64,000 nucleotides of DNA from Bacteroides propionicigenes. GTDB taxonomy: Bacteria; Bacteroidota; Bacteroidia; Bacteroidales; Bacteroidaceae. Positions 9,645 to 18,668 of the stretch are shown here, piece after piece. A program made the translations under genes and the position numbers. Below the pieces are notes generated by a model that saw only the letters and a program-made list of their open reading frames with translations, was not told where the DNA came from and did not search any database. Within the stretch, counting starts at the first letter, position 1, and each line of letters opens with the position of its first letter. Location: NCBI RefSeq assembly GCF_018390535.1, contig NZ_JAHBBW010000003.1:248001-312000 (forward strand). Direction: 5' to 3'.

Positions 9645-10258
9645 ATATCTTCCAGTTCTTCTATATTCTTTTTAATGCTGTCGAGGTGTTTGTAGATGAC
9701 TTTCTTATAAATGAAATATATGAGGATTACATCCCATATGATACAGAATCCCAGCATGATAGCTTGTACTATGAGCGGCATCGTATAGTAATCCATCACC
9801 CAGTAGAACAGTGCGGTGAAGATGACTGCCCAAATAGCCACTGCCCATACTTCGTAACGAGTCCAGCAGCGGAATGTGGTCATGCGTCGGCTTACTTCGG
9901 CTACGGACATTTCGTCTACCCTCGTATTCCTGTTCCAAAGGTAGGTTTTCCAGTCCCACCACATGCCGCCGAGGATAGTGGCGGTGATGAAGGCCAAGAA
10001 TAGGGCTGTCTTGGTTTGTAAGTGTTCGTTGAAGCCGAAGGTGGGGAGCAGGAGCCATATCAACAAGATAATAGCCAGACCGACCGCACCCACTCCGAGT
10101 GAGAAGCGTTGCAGGATTACGAGTCGTCCCAGGCTACGGCGGGTATTCGTTTTATAGCTTGCAATCAGTTCCTTAATTTGTTTTTCATCGGCGATAGGTT
10201 CCTTTTGCAACTGTGCATCCAATGCATTCCATGATTTTTTCAGTTCGTCCAGTTCCAT
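9632..10258 (-). CDS. Membrane protein encoded with a sigma factor (possible anti-sigma)
   Basis: 208 aa. A charged cytosolic-looking N terminus (MELDELKKSWNALD..., residues 1-45) is followed by about four hydrophobic segments (near 48-72, 82-105, 130-152 and 155-180) and a charged tail. It begins 4 bp after the sigma-factor stop codon and overlaps the phosphoesterase gene by 13 bp, so it is translationally linked to both. Position and build suggest an anti-sigma or a membrane regulator of the sigma factor, but no zinc or anti-sigma motif was recognised; that role is inference from context. Confidence 0.65.
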   Translation of the reverse strand: MELDELKKSWNALDAQLQKEPIADEKQIKELIASYKTNTRRSLGRLVILQRFSLGVGAVGLAIILLIWLLLPTFGFNEHLQTKTALFLAFITATILGGMWWDWKTYLWNRNTRVDEMSVAEVSRRMTTFRCWTRYEVWAVAIWAVIFTALFYWVMDYYTMPLIVQAIMLGFCIIWDVILIYFIYKKVIYKHLDSIKKNIEELEDICTE

Positions 10259-10261
10259 ATA

Positions 10262-10747
10262 TTATTCCTCCTTGTTCATCTTTTTCAGTTTGTCTTTAAT
10301 ACGGCTGAGTTTAGTGGCCACATTGGTTACAGTCAGTCCGGTGATTTCGGCAATCTCTTCATAGCTTTTCTCTTCCAGATAAAGCAGGATGATGGACTTC
10401 TCCAGTTGTCCCAATCGGTTTATCATCCGGTAGAGTTGCCGTAACATGGCTTGCGTTTCGTCATCCTCTTCGCTGCGGTCGGCTTCTTGTGTGAGGGTTA
10501 CAATCTCCGGAATGTTCTTTTCTTTCCGGATGAAGCTGATACAGGTATTCAAGGCGATACGGTAAATCCATGTCGAGATTTTACATTCCCTTCTGAATTT
10601 GGGAAACGCTTTCCAGATGTTGAGCACTACTTCCTGATATAGGTCGCTAAGAGTCGCGTTCGGAGTGGTGTATAAGTAACACACCTTATAGATAACGCGT
10701 TCATATTCCCGTATGACGGACATAAACTCTTGTTCTATATTTTCCAT
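10262..10747 (-). CDS. RNA polymerase sigma factor, ECF-type
   Basis: 161 aa, the usual length of a two-domain sigma factor. Region 2 is seen in LSDLYQEVVLNIWKAFPKFR with the -10-binding helix CKISTWIYRIALNTC. Region 4 is a helix-turn-helix at about 125-155 (YEEIAEITGLTVTNVATKLS). It is first in an operon with a membrane protein 4 bp downstream and a membrane phosphoesterase, so the regulon may concern the envelope. The target promoters are not known. Confidence 0.9.
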   Translation of the reverse strand: MENIEQEFMSVIREYERVIYKVCYLYTTPNATLSDLYQEVVLNIWKAFPKFRRECKISTWIYRIALNTCISFIRKEKNIPEIVTLTQEADRSEEDDETQAMLRQLYRMINRLGQLEKSIILLYLEEKSYEEIAEITGLTVTNVATKLSRIKDKLKKMNKEE

Positions 10748-10816
10748 TGTATTGTTTCTCGAATCGCTTTTATTTTGTTTGTCGTAACAGAAACCGGAAA
10801 ATCACACTTTTAGCAT

Positions 10817-11752
10817 TCAACTCTTCAGATTTTCTGCAAGAAACTTTCGCATTTCATCAATCGGCTTACCGCGTCGGCGGGCATAATCTTCCAATTGGTC
10901 TTCGCCAATCTTGCCTACGGCAAAATAGTGTGACCGGGGATGTGAAAACATAAGTCCGCAGACAGAGGAATGCGGATACATGGCTCCGTTTTCGGTTAGC
11001 GTGATGCCTATTTGTTTCATATTCAGGAGTTCGTCCAGTATGAAGTTTACGGACTGGTCGGGCAGGGAAGGATAACCCACTGCCGGACGAATACCCTGAA
11101 ATTTCTCAGCCAGTAAGTCCGGGATGGAGAGTGACTCGTCGGGAGCATATCCCCATGCCGCTTTACGTACATATTCGTGCATTTTCTCTGTTGCAGCTTC
11201 GGCGAGCCGGTCTGTCAAAGTTTGTACAAGGAGATGTTTGTAAGGGTCGTCTTGGTAGTAACCTTCGCTCTCCGCGCTGATGGAAGAGGCAAAAAGGCCT
11301 ATCGTATCGGCTATTCCGGATGAAAGGGGGCGTATGAAGTCGCTCAGGCAGAGAAACGGGCCTCCATCCGGACGAGGAGTCTGTTGGCGGAGCAGGGGGA
11401 ACACCGTATCTTCAATAATGAGGTTGTCTCCTTCTGCATTAGCACGGCACAGCCTGTAGATGCACTGAACCGTAAGGGATTCATCCAGCCGGTTGAGTAT
11501 CCTGTTGGCTTCCTTAAACAGTTGCATGGCTTCGGCAGCTTTGGCACGTTCTTCTTGTGGAAAAGCCGCAAGCCACATGGCGCGGCAGGAATCACAGCCG
11601 TGAATGTTGGCGATTGCCGCAAACTTGGGTTGGAAGCCCCAAGCATGGAAAAAATAAATCCAGTTGATGTAGGGACTTACCTCGTGGACTTTATAATTGA
11701 TAGTTGGCAATTGATGATGTATATATAGGTTATTCTCTGAATCGGTTAACAT
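10817..11752 (-). CDS. Stand-alone methionine synthase reactivation (activation) domain protein
   Basis: 311 aa. The whole protein resembles the C-terminal AdoMet-binding activation domain of cobalamin-dependent MetH: an entry segment YINWIYFFHAWGF, then GIRPAVGYPSLPDQS, which matches the RPAxGYPxxPD signature that binds AdoMet, then the S-VCGLMFSHP-S-YFAVGKI segment. In E. coli this domain is fused to MetH; here it is a separate gene. It should reductively remethylate inactive cob(II)alamin MetH in trans. It starts 1 bp after the pyrC stop, so it is in the pyrC operon. The MetH core is not in the window. Confidence 0.85.
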   Translation of the reverse strand: MLTDSENNLYIHHQLPTINYKVHEVSPYINWIYFFHAWGFQPKFAAIANIHGCDSCRAMWLAAFPQEERAKAAEAMQLFKEANRILNRLDESLTVQCIYRLCRANAEGDNLIIEDTVFPLLRQQTPRPDGGPFLCLSDFIRPLSSGIADTIGLFASSISAESEGYYQDDPYKHLLVQTLTDRLAEAATEKMHEYVRKAAWGYAPDESLSIPDLLAEKFQGIRPAVGYPSLPDQSVNFILDELLNMKQIGITLTENGAMYPHSSVCGLMFSHPRSHYFAVGKIGEDQLEDYARRRGKPIDEMRKFLAENLKS

Positions 11753-11753
11753 A

Positions 11754-13115
11754 TTACGCTCCGGCTGACGGGTAATCGAATCTCAGTTCTTCACCGCGAT
11801 AAGAATCATCCACCGTATCGCCATTGTAGACAAGATGTCCGTTGGCAAATGTCTTTTCCACTTTCCAGTTGAACGTATGTCCTTCTAAAGGACTCCAACC
11901 GCATTTACTCAAAATCTTGTCCGTAGTAACTTCCCAAGGAGAGTTGGGACGTACCAGCACTAAGTCTGCCTGATAGCCTTCGCGGATATATCCACGTTGA
12001 CAGATGCCGTATATTCGGGCAGGAGCATGACACATTTTTTGGACAATCGTTTCCAATGAGAAAACTCCTTCGTCCACCAGTCCGAGCATACTGACGAGAG
12101 AAAACTGTATCATGGGCATACCGGACATCGCTTTCAGTGCGCCTCCCTCTTTTTCACTCAGCAGGTGAGGGGCATGGTCGGTAGCTATCACATCAATCAA
12201 TCCGGAATTGACAGCCGTCCGCAGAGCTTCCCTGTCCGCTTTTCGTTTGACGGCAGGATTACACTTGATGCGTGCGCCCAGACTGTTGTAGTGAGATAGT
12301 GAAAAAAGTAAATGTGCTACACAGGCTTCGGATGTGATATTCTTGTCTTCCAAAGGCTCATCACTGAATAGTCGCAGTTCTTTGGCGGTGGACACGTGCA
12401 GAATATGCAGGCGTGCTCCTGCAATCCTTGCCAGACGGATAGCCAAATCGGAAGACGTATAACAAGCCTGAACGGAGCGGATGCCGGGGTGGGCGTTGAC
12501 GGGAATCTCGTCCGCTCCTTGATATTTTGTCTTGTATTTCTCGATGTTGGCTTTTATTATTTCCTGATCTTCGCAATGGGCGGCAATCAGCATATCCGTA
12601 CCATTGAATATTTTCAGCAGACTATTCATCTTGTCTACCAGCATATTGCCGGTGCTGGAACCCATAAACAGCTTGATGCCGCAAACACGATGTTTGTCCA
12701 GCTTGTCAAATTCCGTATAGTTATTGTTGGTTGCACCGAAGTAGCAGGAGTGGTTGACGATACATTTTTCATTCAGCAAGTCGAACTTGGCATTCAGGGC
12801 ATCCAGTGTTACAGTCAGCGGATTGGTGTTGGGCATATCCATAATGGATGTCACACCGCCGGCGGCTCCCGCACGGCTTTCCGTCAGGATATCCGCTTTA
12901 TGGGTAAGGCCCGGGTCGCGGAAATGCACGTGGTCGTCAATGATGCCGGGCAACAGGTAGCAGCCTGTTGCGTCAATCACTTCTTCACAAGGAGCGGAGA
13001 GAGGTTTCCAGTTGGTGAGAACTTCGGCGATGCGTCCGTTTTCTATAACGACCGAACCTTGGATGGACTGTCCTTCGTTGACAATCGTAGCGTTGTGTAT
13101 CAGCGTCCTTTTCAT
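11754..13115 (-). CDS. pyrC: Dihydroorotase, class I
   Basis: 453 aa. The metal-binding DHVHFRDPG motif at about residue 60, the GGVTSIMDMPNTNP segment and ATDHAPHL near 310 identify the amidohydrolase-superfamily dihydroorotase, which closes carbamoyl aspartate to dihydroorotate in pyrimidine synthesis. The length suits the class I enzyme rather than the 340-residue E. coli type. It lies 4 bp after the glycosyltransferase gene and 1 bp before the MetH-reactivation gene, an operon with mixed functions. Confidence 0.92.
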   Translation of the reverse strand: MKRTLIHNATIVNEGQSIQGSVVIENGRIAEVLTNWKPLSAPCEEVIDATGCYLLPGIIDDHVHFRDPGLTHKADILTESRAGAAGGVTSIMDMPNTNPLTVTLDALNAKFDLLNEKCIVNHSCYFGATNNNYTEFDKLDKHRVCGIKLFMGSSTGNMLVDKMNSLLKIFNGTDMLIAAHCEDQEIIKANIEKYKTKYQGADEIPVNAHPGIRSVQACYTSSDLAIRLARIAGARLHILHVSTAKELRLFSDEPLEDKNITSEACVAHLLFSLSHYNSLGARIKCNPAVKRKADREALRTAVNSGLIDVIATDHAPHLLSEKEGGALKAMSGMPMIQFSLVSMLGLVDEGVFSLETIVQKMCHAPARIYGICQRGYIREGYQADLVLVRPNSPWEVTTDKILSKCGWSPLEGHTFNWKVEKTFANGHLVYNGDTVDDSYRGEELRFDYPSAGA

Positions 13116-13119
13116 ATCT

Positions 13120-13872
13120 TTAGTTTTTTAAGTTTGGATATTTATGAAACCAGCTATTCCACTTCAGCCGGATAACTCCGAACACGGCTTCTCCGAAAAT
13201 GCTGCTGTTCATCTTGGATGTTCCCAGTTCGCGGTTGATGAAGATAACCGGTACTTCCTTCACATTCGCCCCGCATTTATAAGCGGTGAACTTCATTTCT
13301 ATCTGGAAAGCATAGCCTTTAAAGCGGATGCCGTCCAGATTGATGGTCTGCAATACCCTGCGGCGGTAGCACACAAAGCCGGCAGTGGTATCGTGGATGG
13401 GCAGCCCCGTAATGATACGTACATATTTGGAGGCGAAATAAGACATCAGTACACGTCCCATAGGCCAGTTCACCACATTCACGCCGCTGACGTAGCGTGA
13501 GCCGATAGCCACATCCGCCCCTTCTTCGGCACAAGCCCGGTAGAGGCGGGGTAGGTCTTTGGGGTTGTGGCTGAAATCGGCATCCATTTCGAATATATAT
13601 TCATAGTCGCGTTGCAACGCCCATTTGAATCCGGCTATGTAGGCCGTGCCCAAACCCAGCTTTCCTTTGCGTTCCACCATAAACAGGCGGTCGGAAAACT
13701 CCTGCTGCAAGTCTTTTACGATAGCGGCTGTGCCGTCGGGTGAGCCGTCTTCGATGATAAGTATGTGGAATCCGTGCTCCAAGGCAAAAACGGCACGGAT
13801 GATATTCTCGATGTTTTCCCGTTCGTTGTAGGTGGGGATGATGACAATACTGTCTGATGTCTGCATATTCAT
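13120..13872 (-). CDS. Polyprenol-phosphate mannosyltransferase-like GT2 glycosyltransferase
   Basis: 250 aa. The N terminus is a GT-A fold of family 2: IIPTYNERENIENII, EDGSPDGT, and a DAD motif in FEMDADFSHNP; later AGFVCYRR. Size and motifs are those of dolichol-phosphate mannose synthase-like proteins without a C-terminal membrane domain, which transfer a hexose from a nucleotide sugar to polyprenyl phosphate. The hexose is not certain. It is first in the minus-strand operon with pyrC and the MetH-reactivation gene, divergent from mfd. Confidence 0.85.
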   Translation of the reverse strand: MNMQTSDSIVIIPTYNERENIENIIRAVFALEHGFHILIIEDGSPDGTAAIVKDLQQEFSDRLFMVERKGKLGLGTAYIAGFKWALQRDYEYIFEMDADFSHNPKDLPRLYRACAEEGADVAIGSRYVSGVNVVNWPMGRVLMSYFASKYVRIITGLPIHDTTAGFVCYRRRVLQTINLDGIRFKGYAFQIEMKFTAYKCGANVKEVPVIFINRELGTSKMNSSIFGEAVFGVIRLKWNSWFHKYPNLKN

Positions 13873-13901
13873 TGAAAATATATGGGGCTTATTAATGGGA
13901 A

Positions 13902-13934
13902 CAAATGTAGTGCTTTTCTATTACTTACAGACAA
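13902..13934 (-). promoter_or_regulatory. Promoter of the glycosyltransferase-pyrC operon
   Basis: On the minus strand TACATTTG (13902-13909) fits the TAnnTTTG -7 box, with a TTG at 13932-13934 upstream. The spacer of 22 is slightly longer than the usual 19-21. Confidence 0.45.
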
Positions 13935-13952
13935 AACTAAGGATTATTTATG

Positions 13953-13960
13953 TATTTTTG
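13953..13960 (+). promoter_or_regulatory. -7 element upstream of mfd
   Basis: TATTTTTG fits TAnnTTTG and lies 21 bp before the ATG at 13982. It lies inside the longer open frame that begins at 13832, which argues that mfd starts at 13982. Confidence 0.45.
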
Positions 13961-13981
13961 CAACGGAAATTCACCGTAACA

Positions 13982-16900
13982 ATGATTATTACCGAACTGC
14001 AACAATTATATGCCGCCCATCTCAATGTAGAGGGTGTGTGCAGGCTGCTAAAGGACAATTCCGTCCGTCATCTTTATTGTAGCGGCTTGTGCGCTTCTGC
14101 CGCTTCGCTGTTTTCGTCCGTGCTGGTACAGCGGGCGGAATGTCCGTTTGTTTTTATCCTCGGCGATTTGGAAGAAGCCGGATATTTCTATCACGACCTG
14201 ACACAGATTTTGGGAACCGAACAGGTGTTGTTCTTCCCCTCCTCCTTCCGCCGTGCCATAAAATACGGGCAGAAAGATGCCGCTAACGAGATTCTCCGTA
14301 CGGAAGTGCTGAGCCGCCTGCAGAAAGGCGAGGAAGGGCTTTGTGTAGTTACCTATCCGGATGCGCTGGCAGAAAAGGTTGTTTCCCGTAAGGAACTGGG
14401 AGATAAAACCTTGAAACTCCATACGGGCGAAAAGGTGGATATGAACTTTGTTACGGAGGTGCTGCGCAGTTACGGTTTCGAGTACGTGGATTATGTGTAC
14501 GAGCCGGGGCAATATGCCGTGCGCGGCAGCATTATCGATGTATTTTCCTTTTCTTCCGAATTTCCTTTCCGTATAGACTTCTTTGGAGATGAAGTGGAGA
14601 GCATCCGTACTTTTGAGGTGGAGAGCCAGCTTTCCAAAGAGAAGAAAGAAGATATTGTCATAGTCCCCGATTTGAGCCGTAGCTTGGAGCAGGGCGGCAA
14701 TGGCGGAATGGTATCTTTCTTGGATTTCCTTCGGCCGGACACCTTGCTGGCGATGCGTGATTTCCTCTGGTTGCGTGAGCGCATTCAGACCGTTCACGAT
14801 GAATCGCTGACCGCTGCTGCCATTGCCGCCCGCGAGGCCGAAGAAAACGGTGCAATCTCTCTGGAAGGAAAGTTGATTGACGGGGGAGAATTTACCTTGC
14901 GTGCACTCGATTTCCGCCGTATGGAATTCGGCGCGAAGCCTACAGGAACACCGGATGCGACAGTGTCATTCAGTACCGCCGCACAACCTATCTTCCATAA
15001 GAATTTCGACTTGGTGGCGGAAAGTTTCCACGACTATCTTTCCCGCAACTACACCCTCTATATATGCAGTGACAGCCTGAAACAAACCGACCGTATCCGT
15101 GCTATCTTTGAAGACCGGGGAGATGATATATCCTTTACCTCCGTTGAGCGTACCTTGCATGAGGGTTTTGCCGATGATACTTTGCGTCTCTGCATCTTTA
15201 CCGACCACCAGCTGTTCGACCGTTTTCACAAATACAACCTGAAAAGCGATAAAGCCCGTAGCGGCAAGGTGGCTTTGAGCCTGAAGGAGTTGAACCAGTT
15301 TACTCCCGGAGATTACGTGGTGCATACCGACCACGGCGTGGGACGTTTCACGGGACTGGTGCGTATTCCTAACGGAGATACGACGCAAGAAGTGATGCGT
15401 CTGGTCTATCAGAATGACGATGTGGTCTTTGTCTCCATCCATTCTTTGCATAAGGTTTCCAAGTACAAAGGCAAAGACGGTGAAGCCCCCCGCCTCAACA
15501 AGCTGGGTACCGGTGCATGGGAGAAATTGAAAGACCGCACCAAAACCAAGATTAAGGATATAGCCCGCGACCTGATAAAGCTCTATTCGCAACGGCGCGA
15601 GGAGAAGGGCTTTCGATACAGCCCCGACAGTTTTCTGCAACGGGAACTGGAAGCGTCTTTCATTTACGAGGATACCCCCGACCAAAGCAAGGCAACCGCC
15701 GACGTAAAGGCGGATATGGAAAGCGCCCGCCCCATGGATAGGCTGGTATGCGGCGACGTAGGCTTCGGCAAGACCGAGGTTGCCGTGCGTGCCGCTTTCA
15801 AGGCGGTGGCGGACAATAAACAGGTTGCCGTCCTCGTTCCCACCACCGTTCTTGCCTATCAGCATTTCCAGACTTTTAAGGAACGTCTGAAAGGCCTGCC
15901 TTGCCGTGTGGAATATCTGAGCCGTGCCCGGACGGCGGCACAGGTCAAAGCCGTTATCAAGGGTCTTGCGGACGGTGAGGTGAATGTCCTTATCGGAACC
16001 CACCGCATTCTGGGTAAAGACGTTAAGTTCAAAGACCTCGGCTTGCTGATTATCGACGAAGAACAGAAGTTCGGTGTCTCCGTCAAGGAGAAGCTCCGCC
16101 AACTGAAAGTGAACGTGGATACCCTGACCATGACCGCCACACCCATTCCCCGCACCTTACAGTTCTCCCTGATGGGTGCGCGCGATTTGAGCGTCATCCA
16201 GACGCCGCCGCCCAACCGTTATCCCATTCAGACGGAAGTGCATACGTTCAGCGATGAGATTATCACCGATGCCATCAACTTCGAAATGAGCCGCAACGGA
16301 CAGGTGTTCTTTGTAAACAACCGCATTTCCAATCTCTCTGAACTGAAAGCGATGATAGAGCGCAACATCCCCGATTGCCGTGTATGCATCGGTCACGGGC
16401 AAATGGAACCTGCCGAACTGGAAAAGATTATTTTCGACTTTGTCAATTATGATTATGACGTATTGCTCGCCACTACCATTATTGAGAGCGGCATCGACAT
16501 ACCGAATGCCAATACCATCATCATCAATCAGGCGCAGAATTTCGGCTTGAGCGACCTGCACCAGATGCGCGGTCGTGTGGGGCGCAGCAATAAAAAGGCC
16601 TTCTGCTACTTGCTGGCTCCTCCCTTGTCCTCGCTTACGCCGGAAGCCAAACGCCGCTTGCAGGCCATCGAGAACTTCTCCGACTTAGGCAGCGGCATCC
16701 ACATCGCCATGCAGGACCTCGACATTCGCGGTGCGGGCAATATGCTTGGCGCAGAGCAAAGCGGCTTCATTGCCGACTTGGGTTACGAAACTTATCAGAA
16801 GATATTGTCCGAAGCCGTACATGAGCTGAAGACCGACGAGTTTGCCGATCTCTATGCCGACGAACTGAAAGGCGACGGCACTATCAGCGGCGAGCAATTT

Positions 16901-17368
16901 GTAGACGAGTGCCAGGTAGAGAGCGATCTTGAATTGTTGCTGCCCGCCACTTACGTCACCGGTAGCAGTGAGCGTATGTTGCTCTATCGCGAACTGGACG
17001 GTCTGACGCTGGACAAGGATGTAGACGCCTTCCGCGCCCGCCTCGAAGACCGTTTCGGACCTATTCCCCCCGAAACGGAAGAGTTGCTCCGTATCGTTCC
17101 CCTACGCCGTCTTGCGGCACGTCTGGGAACGGAGAAGGTGTTCCTCAAAGGTGGTCGTATGACGCTGTTCTTTGTCTCCAATCCGGACAGCCCTTACTAT
17201 CAGAGCCGGGCTTTCGGCAAAGTCATTGCCTACATGATGAAATACACCCGCCGTTGCGACCTGCGGGAGCAGAATAACAAGCGGAGTATGGTGGTGAAGG
17301 ATGTCACTACCGTGGAAGAGGCTGTGGTGGCGTTGCAGGAGATTGTGGCGATGCAGGTGGAAGAATAG
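13982..17368 (+). CDS. mfd: Transcription-repair coupling factor
   Basis: 1128 aa from the ATG at 13982. The frame is open 150 bp further upstream, but that stretch has no conserved content and contains the -7 element. Domains in order: UvrB-like interaction region (about 1-330), CarD-like RNA-polymerase interaction domain (PGDYVVHTDHGVGRFTGL), RecG-like translocase with Walker A GDVGFGKTEV, DEEQKFG Walker B, TATPIPRT motif III and the GRVGRS motif VI, and a C-terminal TRCF domain. It removes RNA polymerase stalled at lesions and recruits UvrA. It is a single gene on the plus strand. Confidence 0.96.
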   Translation: MIITELQQLYAAHLNVEGVCRLLKDNSVRHLYCSGLCASAASLFSSVLVQRAECPFVFILGDLEEAGYFYHDLTQILGTEQVLFFPSSFRRAIKYGQKDAANEILRTEVLSRLQKGEEGLCVVTYPDALAEKVVSRKELGDKTLKLHTGEKVDMNFVTEVLRSYGFEYVDYVYEPGQYAVRGSIIDVFSFSSEFPFRIDFFGDEVESIRTFEVESQLSKEKKEDIVIVPDLSRSLEQGGNGGMVSFLDFLRPDTLLAMRDFLWLRERIQTVHDESLTAAAIAAREAEENGAISLEGKLIDGGEFTLRALDFRRMEFGAKPTGTPDATVSFSTAAQPIFHKNFDLVAESFHDYLSRNYTLYICSDSLKQTDRIRAIFEDRGDDISFTSVERTLHEGFADDTLRLCIFTDHQLFDRFHKYNLKSDKARSGKVALSLKELNQFTPGDYVVHTDHGVGRFTGLVRIPNGDTTQEVMRLVYQNDDVVFVSIHSLHKVSKYKGKDGEAPRLNKLGTGAWEKLKDRTKTKIKDIARDLIKLYSQRREEKGFRYSPDSFLQRELEASFIYEDTPDQSKATADVKADMESARPMDRLVCGDVGFGKTEVAVRAAFKAVADNKQVAVLVPTTVLAYQHFQTFKERLKGLPCRVEYLSRARTAAQVKAVIKGLADGEVNVLIGTHRILGKDVKFKDLGLLIIDEEQKFGVSVKEKLRQLKVNVDTLTMTATPIPRTLQFSLMGARDLSVIQTPPPNRYPIQTEVHTFSDEIITDAINFEMSRNGQVFFVNNRISNLSELKAMIERNIPDCRVCIGHGQMEPAELEKIIFDFVNYDYDVLLATTIIESGIDIPNANTIIINQAQNFGLSDLHQMRGRVGRSNKKAFCYLLAPPLSSLTPEAKRRLQAIENFSDLGSGIHIAMQDLDIRGAGNMLGAEQSGFIADLGYETYQKILSEAVHELKTDEFADLYADELKGDGTISGEQFVDECQVESDLELLLPATYVTGSSERMLLYRELDGLTLDKDVDAFRARLEDRFGPIPPETEELLRIVPLRRLAARLGTEKVFLKGGRMTLFFVSNPDSPYYQSRAFGKVIAYMMKYTRRCDLREQNNKRSMVVKDVTTVEEAVVALQEIVAMQVEE

Positions 17369-17369
17369 G

Positions 17370-18002
17370 TTAGTCTGTTGTTCGCTTGATATATATCTTG
17401 TGTGACCCTCTGCCAGTATGGCCGATTCCGCTTTCAGGCATTTCGCTCCACTGTTTCAGCTCTTGTGCAGCGGCGTTGCGCAGTAGTCCTGTCAGTTCGC
17501 AGTAATCACCTACTTTCAGTAACGGATGTGACTCTAAATAGTCCTGCGCCAGTTTCAGCCGTTGTTCGGCGGTGTAGCGTGAGGAAGAGTACCGGAACTT
17601 CCATTTAGAGCGGTCCAGTATGCAACTCCGTCCTGTCTCGTAGATAAAATCCTTGTCTGCACGGAAGTTGATGTTGTCCACACAGATACTTCTTACGTTG
17701 CGTTTTTGTCCGCCTTGTTCGGCGCTTTCCCGTTCAAAGCCTTCGCGCAGCCCTAATGAGGGAGTGAATACACCCAGTCCGTCCACTTTCACCGAGTGCC
17801 CTTGCCCCATTTCACGGGCTATGGCTTGGGTGAGTGATTTTACCAGTCCGACGATGTCGCCGGGAGTGAAAGTGCTGGCGTAGTTGATGTGTTGTGCAAG
17901 GTAATCCAAGTCTACTTGTCCCCAAATCTTGATGCGGGGGAAGAGTATTTTTTCGCCGTCTTCGTTGGGAAGATTAGAGGTCTGCATTTGATATTCTGCC
18001 AT
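17370..18002 (-). CDS. HU-like DNA-binding protein fused to a winged helix (HU-HIG type)
   Basis: 210 aa. Residues about 20-120 form an HU-like domain (LDYLAQHI..., TFTPGDIVGLVKSLTQAIAREMGQG, VKVDGLGVFTPSL) of the Bacteroidetes HU-HIG type. Residues about 145-210 look like a small winged helix (RLKLAQDYLESHPLLKVGDYCELTGLLRNAAAQELKQW split by the turn). It is nucleoid-associated or regulatory; targets are unknown. It ends 2 bp from the mfd stop, tail to tail. Upstream is a 500-bp gene-free stretch with several stem-loops, possibly its leader. Confidence 0.75.
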   Translation of the reverse strand: MAEYQMQTSNLPNEDGEKILFPRIKIWGQVDLDYLAQHINYASTFTPGDIVGLVKSLTQAIAREMGQGHSVKVDGLGVFTPSLGLREGFERESAEQGGQKRNVRSICVDNINFRADKDFIYETGRSCILDRSKWKFRYSSSRYTAEQRLKLAQDYLESHPLLKVGDYCELTGLLRNAAAQELKQWSEMPESGIGHTGRGSHKIYIKRTTD

Positions 18003-18461
18003 GATATTTCTTGTTGTTTACGGGTTGATAATTCGGTGATTGATGTCCGTCCTGCATAGGGCTAAGGAAGAAGTGGCATGGGATAGGGACAGAAGTAGGC
18101 AGACTTGCTTACCGAGGAGGCTTAACCTATGCTTTAAACTGTATCTTCAGTTTAAAGATATGTATCTTTAGGCTGGAGATGGCGGTCTTTAACCTAAAGA
18201 TGTTCATCTTGAGCGTAAAGATACGGCTTATTTCCTATATGAGCAAGCTTTTCTCCTAAGAAGTGGGTGTTTGAAAACAGGAGTGTGTATGTTTCTTTAT
18301 GGATAGCTGACGGTTAGTATCTTCTTATCCTTATATGTATAGGGGCGGCATCAGCTCCTGATACCCGTGTTTTTGTATGCGAATATTTTAGAATTTATTA
18401 TAGTGTCATTCAGATTATATTTTAGTGGAGTCAATCTACCCGTAAAAGCCTTATTTACAAT
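18003..18461. other. Gene-free stretch with nested inverted repeats
   Basis: No convincing gene. Between 18132 and 18201 are two inverted repeats built from one core: CTTTAAACTG (18132-18141) pairs with CAGTTTAAAG (18148-18157), and ATCTTTAGG (18163-18171) pairs with CCTAAAGAT (18193-18201). Further copies of TAAAGAT follow near 18218. They lie about 130 bp upstream of the HU-HIG gene start on its 5' side, so they could be its operator or leader structure. Confidence 0.45.
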
Positions 18462-18495
18462 AAAAAAGAGGAAAATCATCTCTGAATTTCCTCTT
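18462..18495 (-). terminator. Intrinsic terminator of tRNA-His
   Basis: On the minus strand AAGAGGAAA (18495-18487) pairs with TTTCCTCTT (18474-18466), followed by a run of T. It lies about 7 bp after the tRNA CCA end. Confidence 0.7.
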
Positions 18496-18501
18496 ATCTT
18501 T

Positions 18502-18579
18502 TGGGGTGACTGAAGGGACTCGAACCCTCGACATTCAGAACCACAATCTGACGCTCTAACCAACTGAACTACAGTCACC
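18502..18579 (-). tRNA. tRNA-His (GTG)
   Basis: The minus strand folds as a tRNA: the acceptor arm includes the extra G-1 typical of tRNA-His paired to C73, the D arm has GTTGG, the anticodon loop is TTGTGGT between CAGA and TCTG, and the T arm contains GGTTCGAGTCC. Anticodon GTG reads CAC/CAU. The 3' CCA is encoded (18504-18502). The gene has a consensus promoter and a terminator. Confidence 0.95.
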
Positions 18580-18606
18580 ATGTTGTTGCATTTCTTAAAT
18601 GCGGTG

Positions 18607-18636
18607 CAAAGATAGGGATAATCTTTGATATTACAA
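18607..18636 (-). promoter_or_regulatory. Promoter of tRNA-His
   Basis: On the minus strand TTG (18636-18634), a 19-bp spacer and TATCTTTG (18614-18607) match the Bacteroides TTG-N19-TAnnTTTG consensus. Transcription should start a few bases before the mature tRNA 5' end. Confidence 0.75.
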
Positions 18637-18668
18637 ATATTTCGATGAATATTTTCAATTAAAAATAG

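Noticed and set aside
12396..13175. 259-codon plus-strand frame opposite pyrC
   Set aside because: pyrC motifs are intact and the opposite frame shows no protein-like features.
14966..16102. 378-codon open frame on the minus strand inside mfd
   Set aside because: Shadow of the GC-richer mfd coding frame; mfd is complete and certain.
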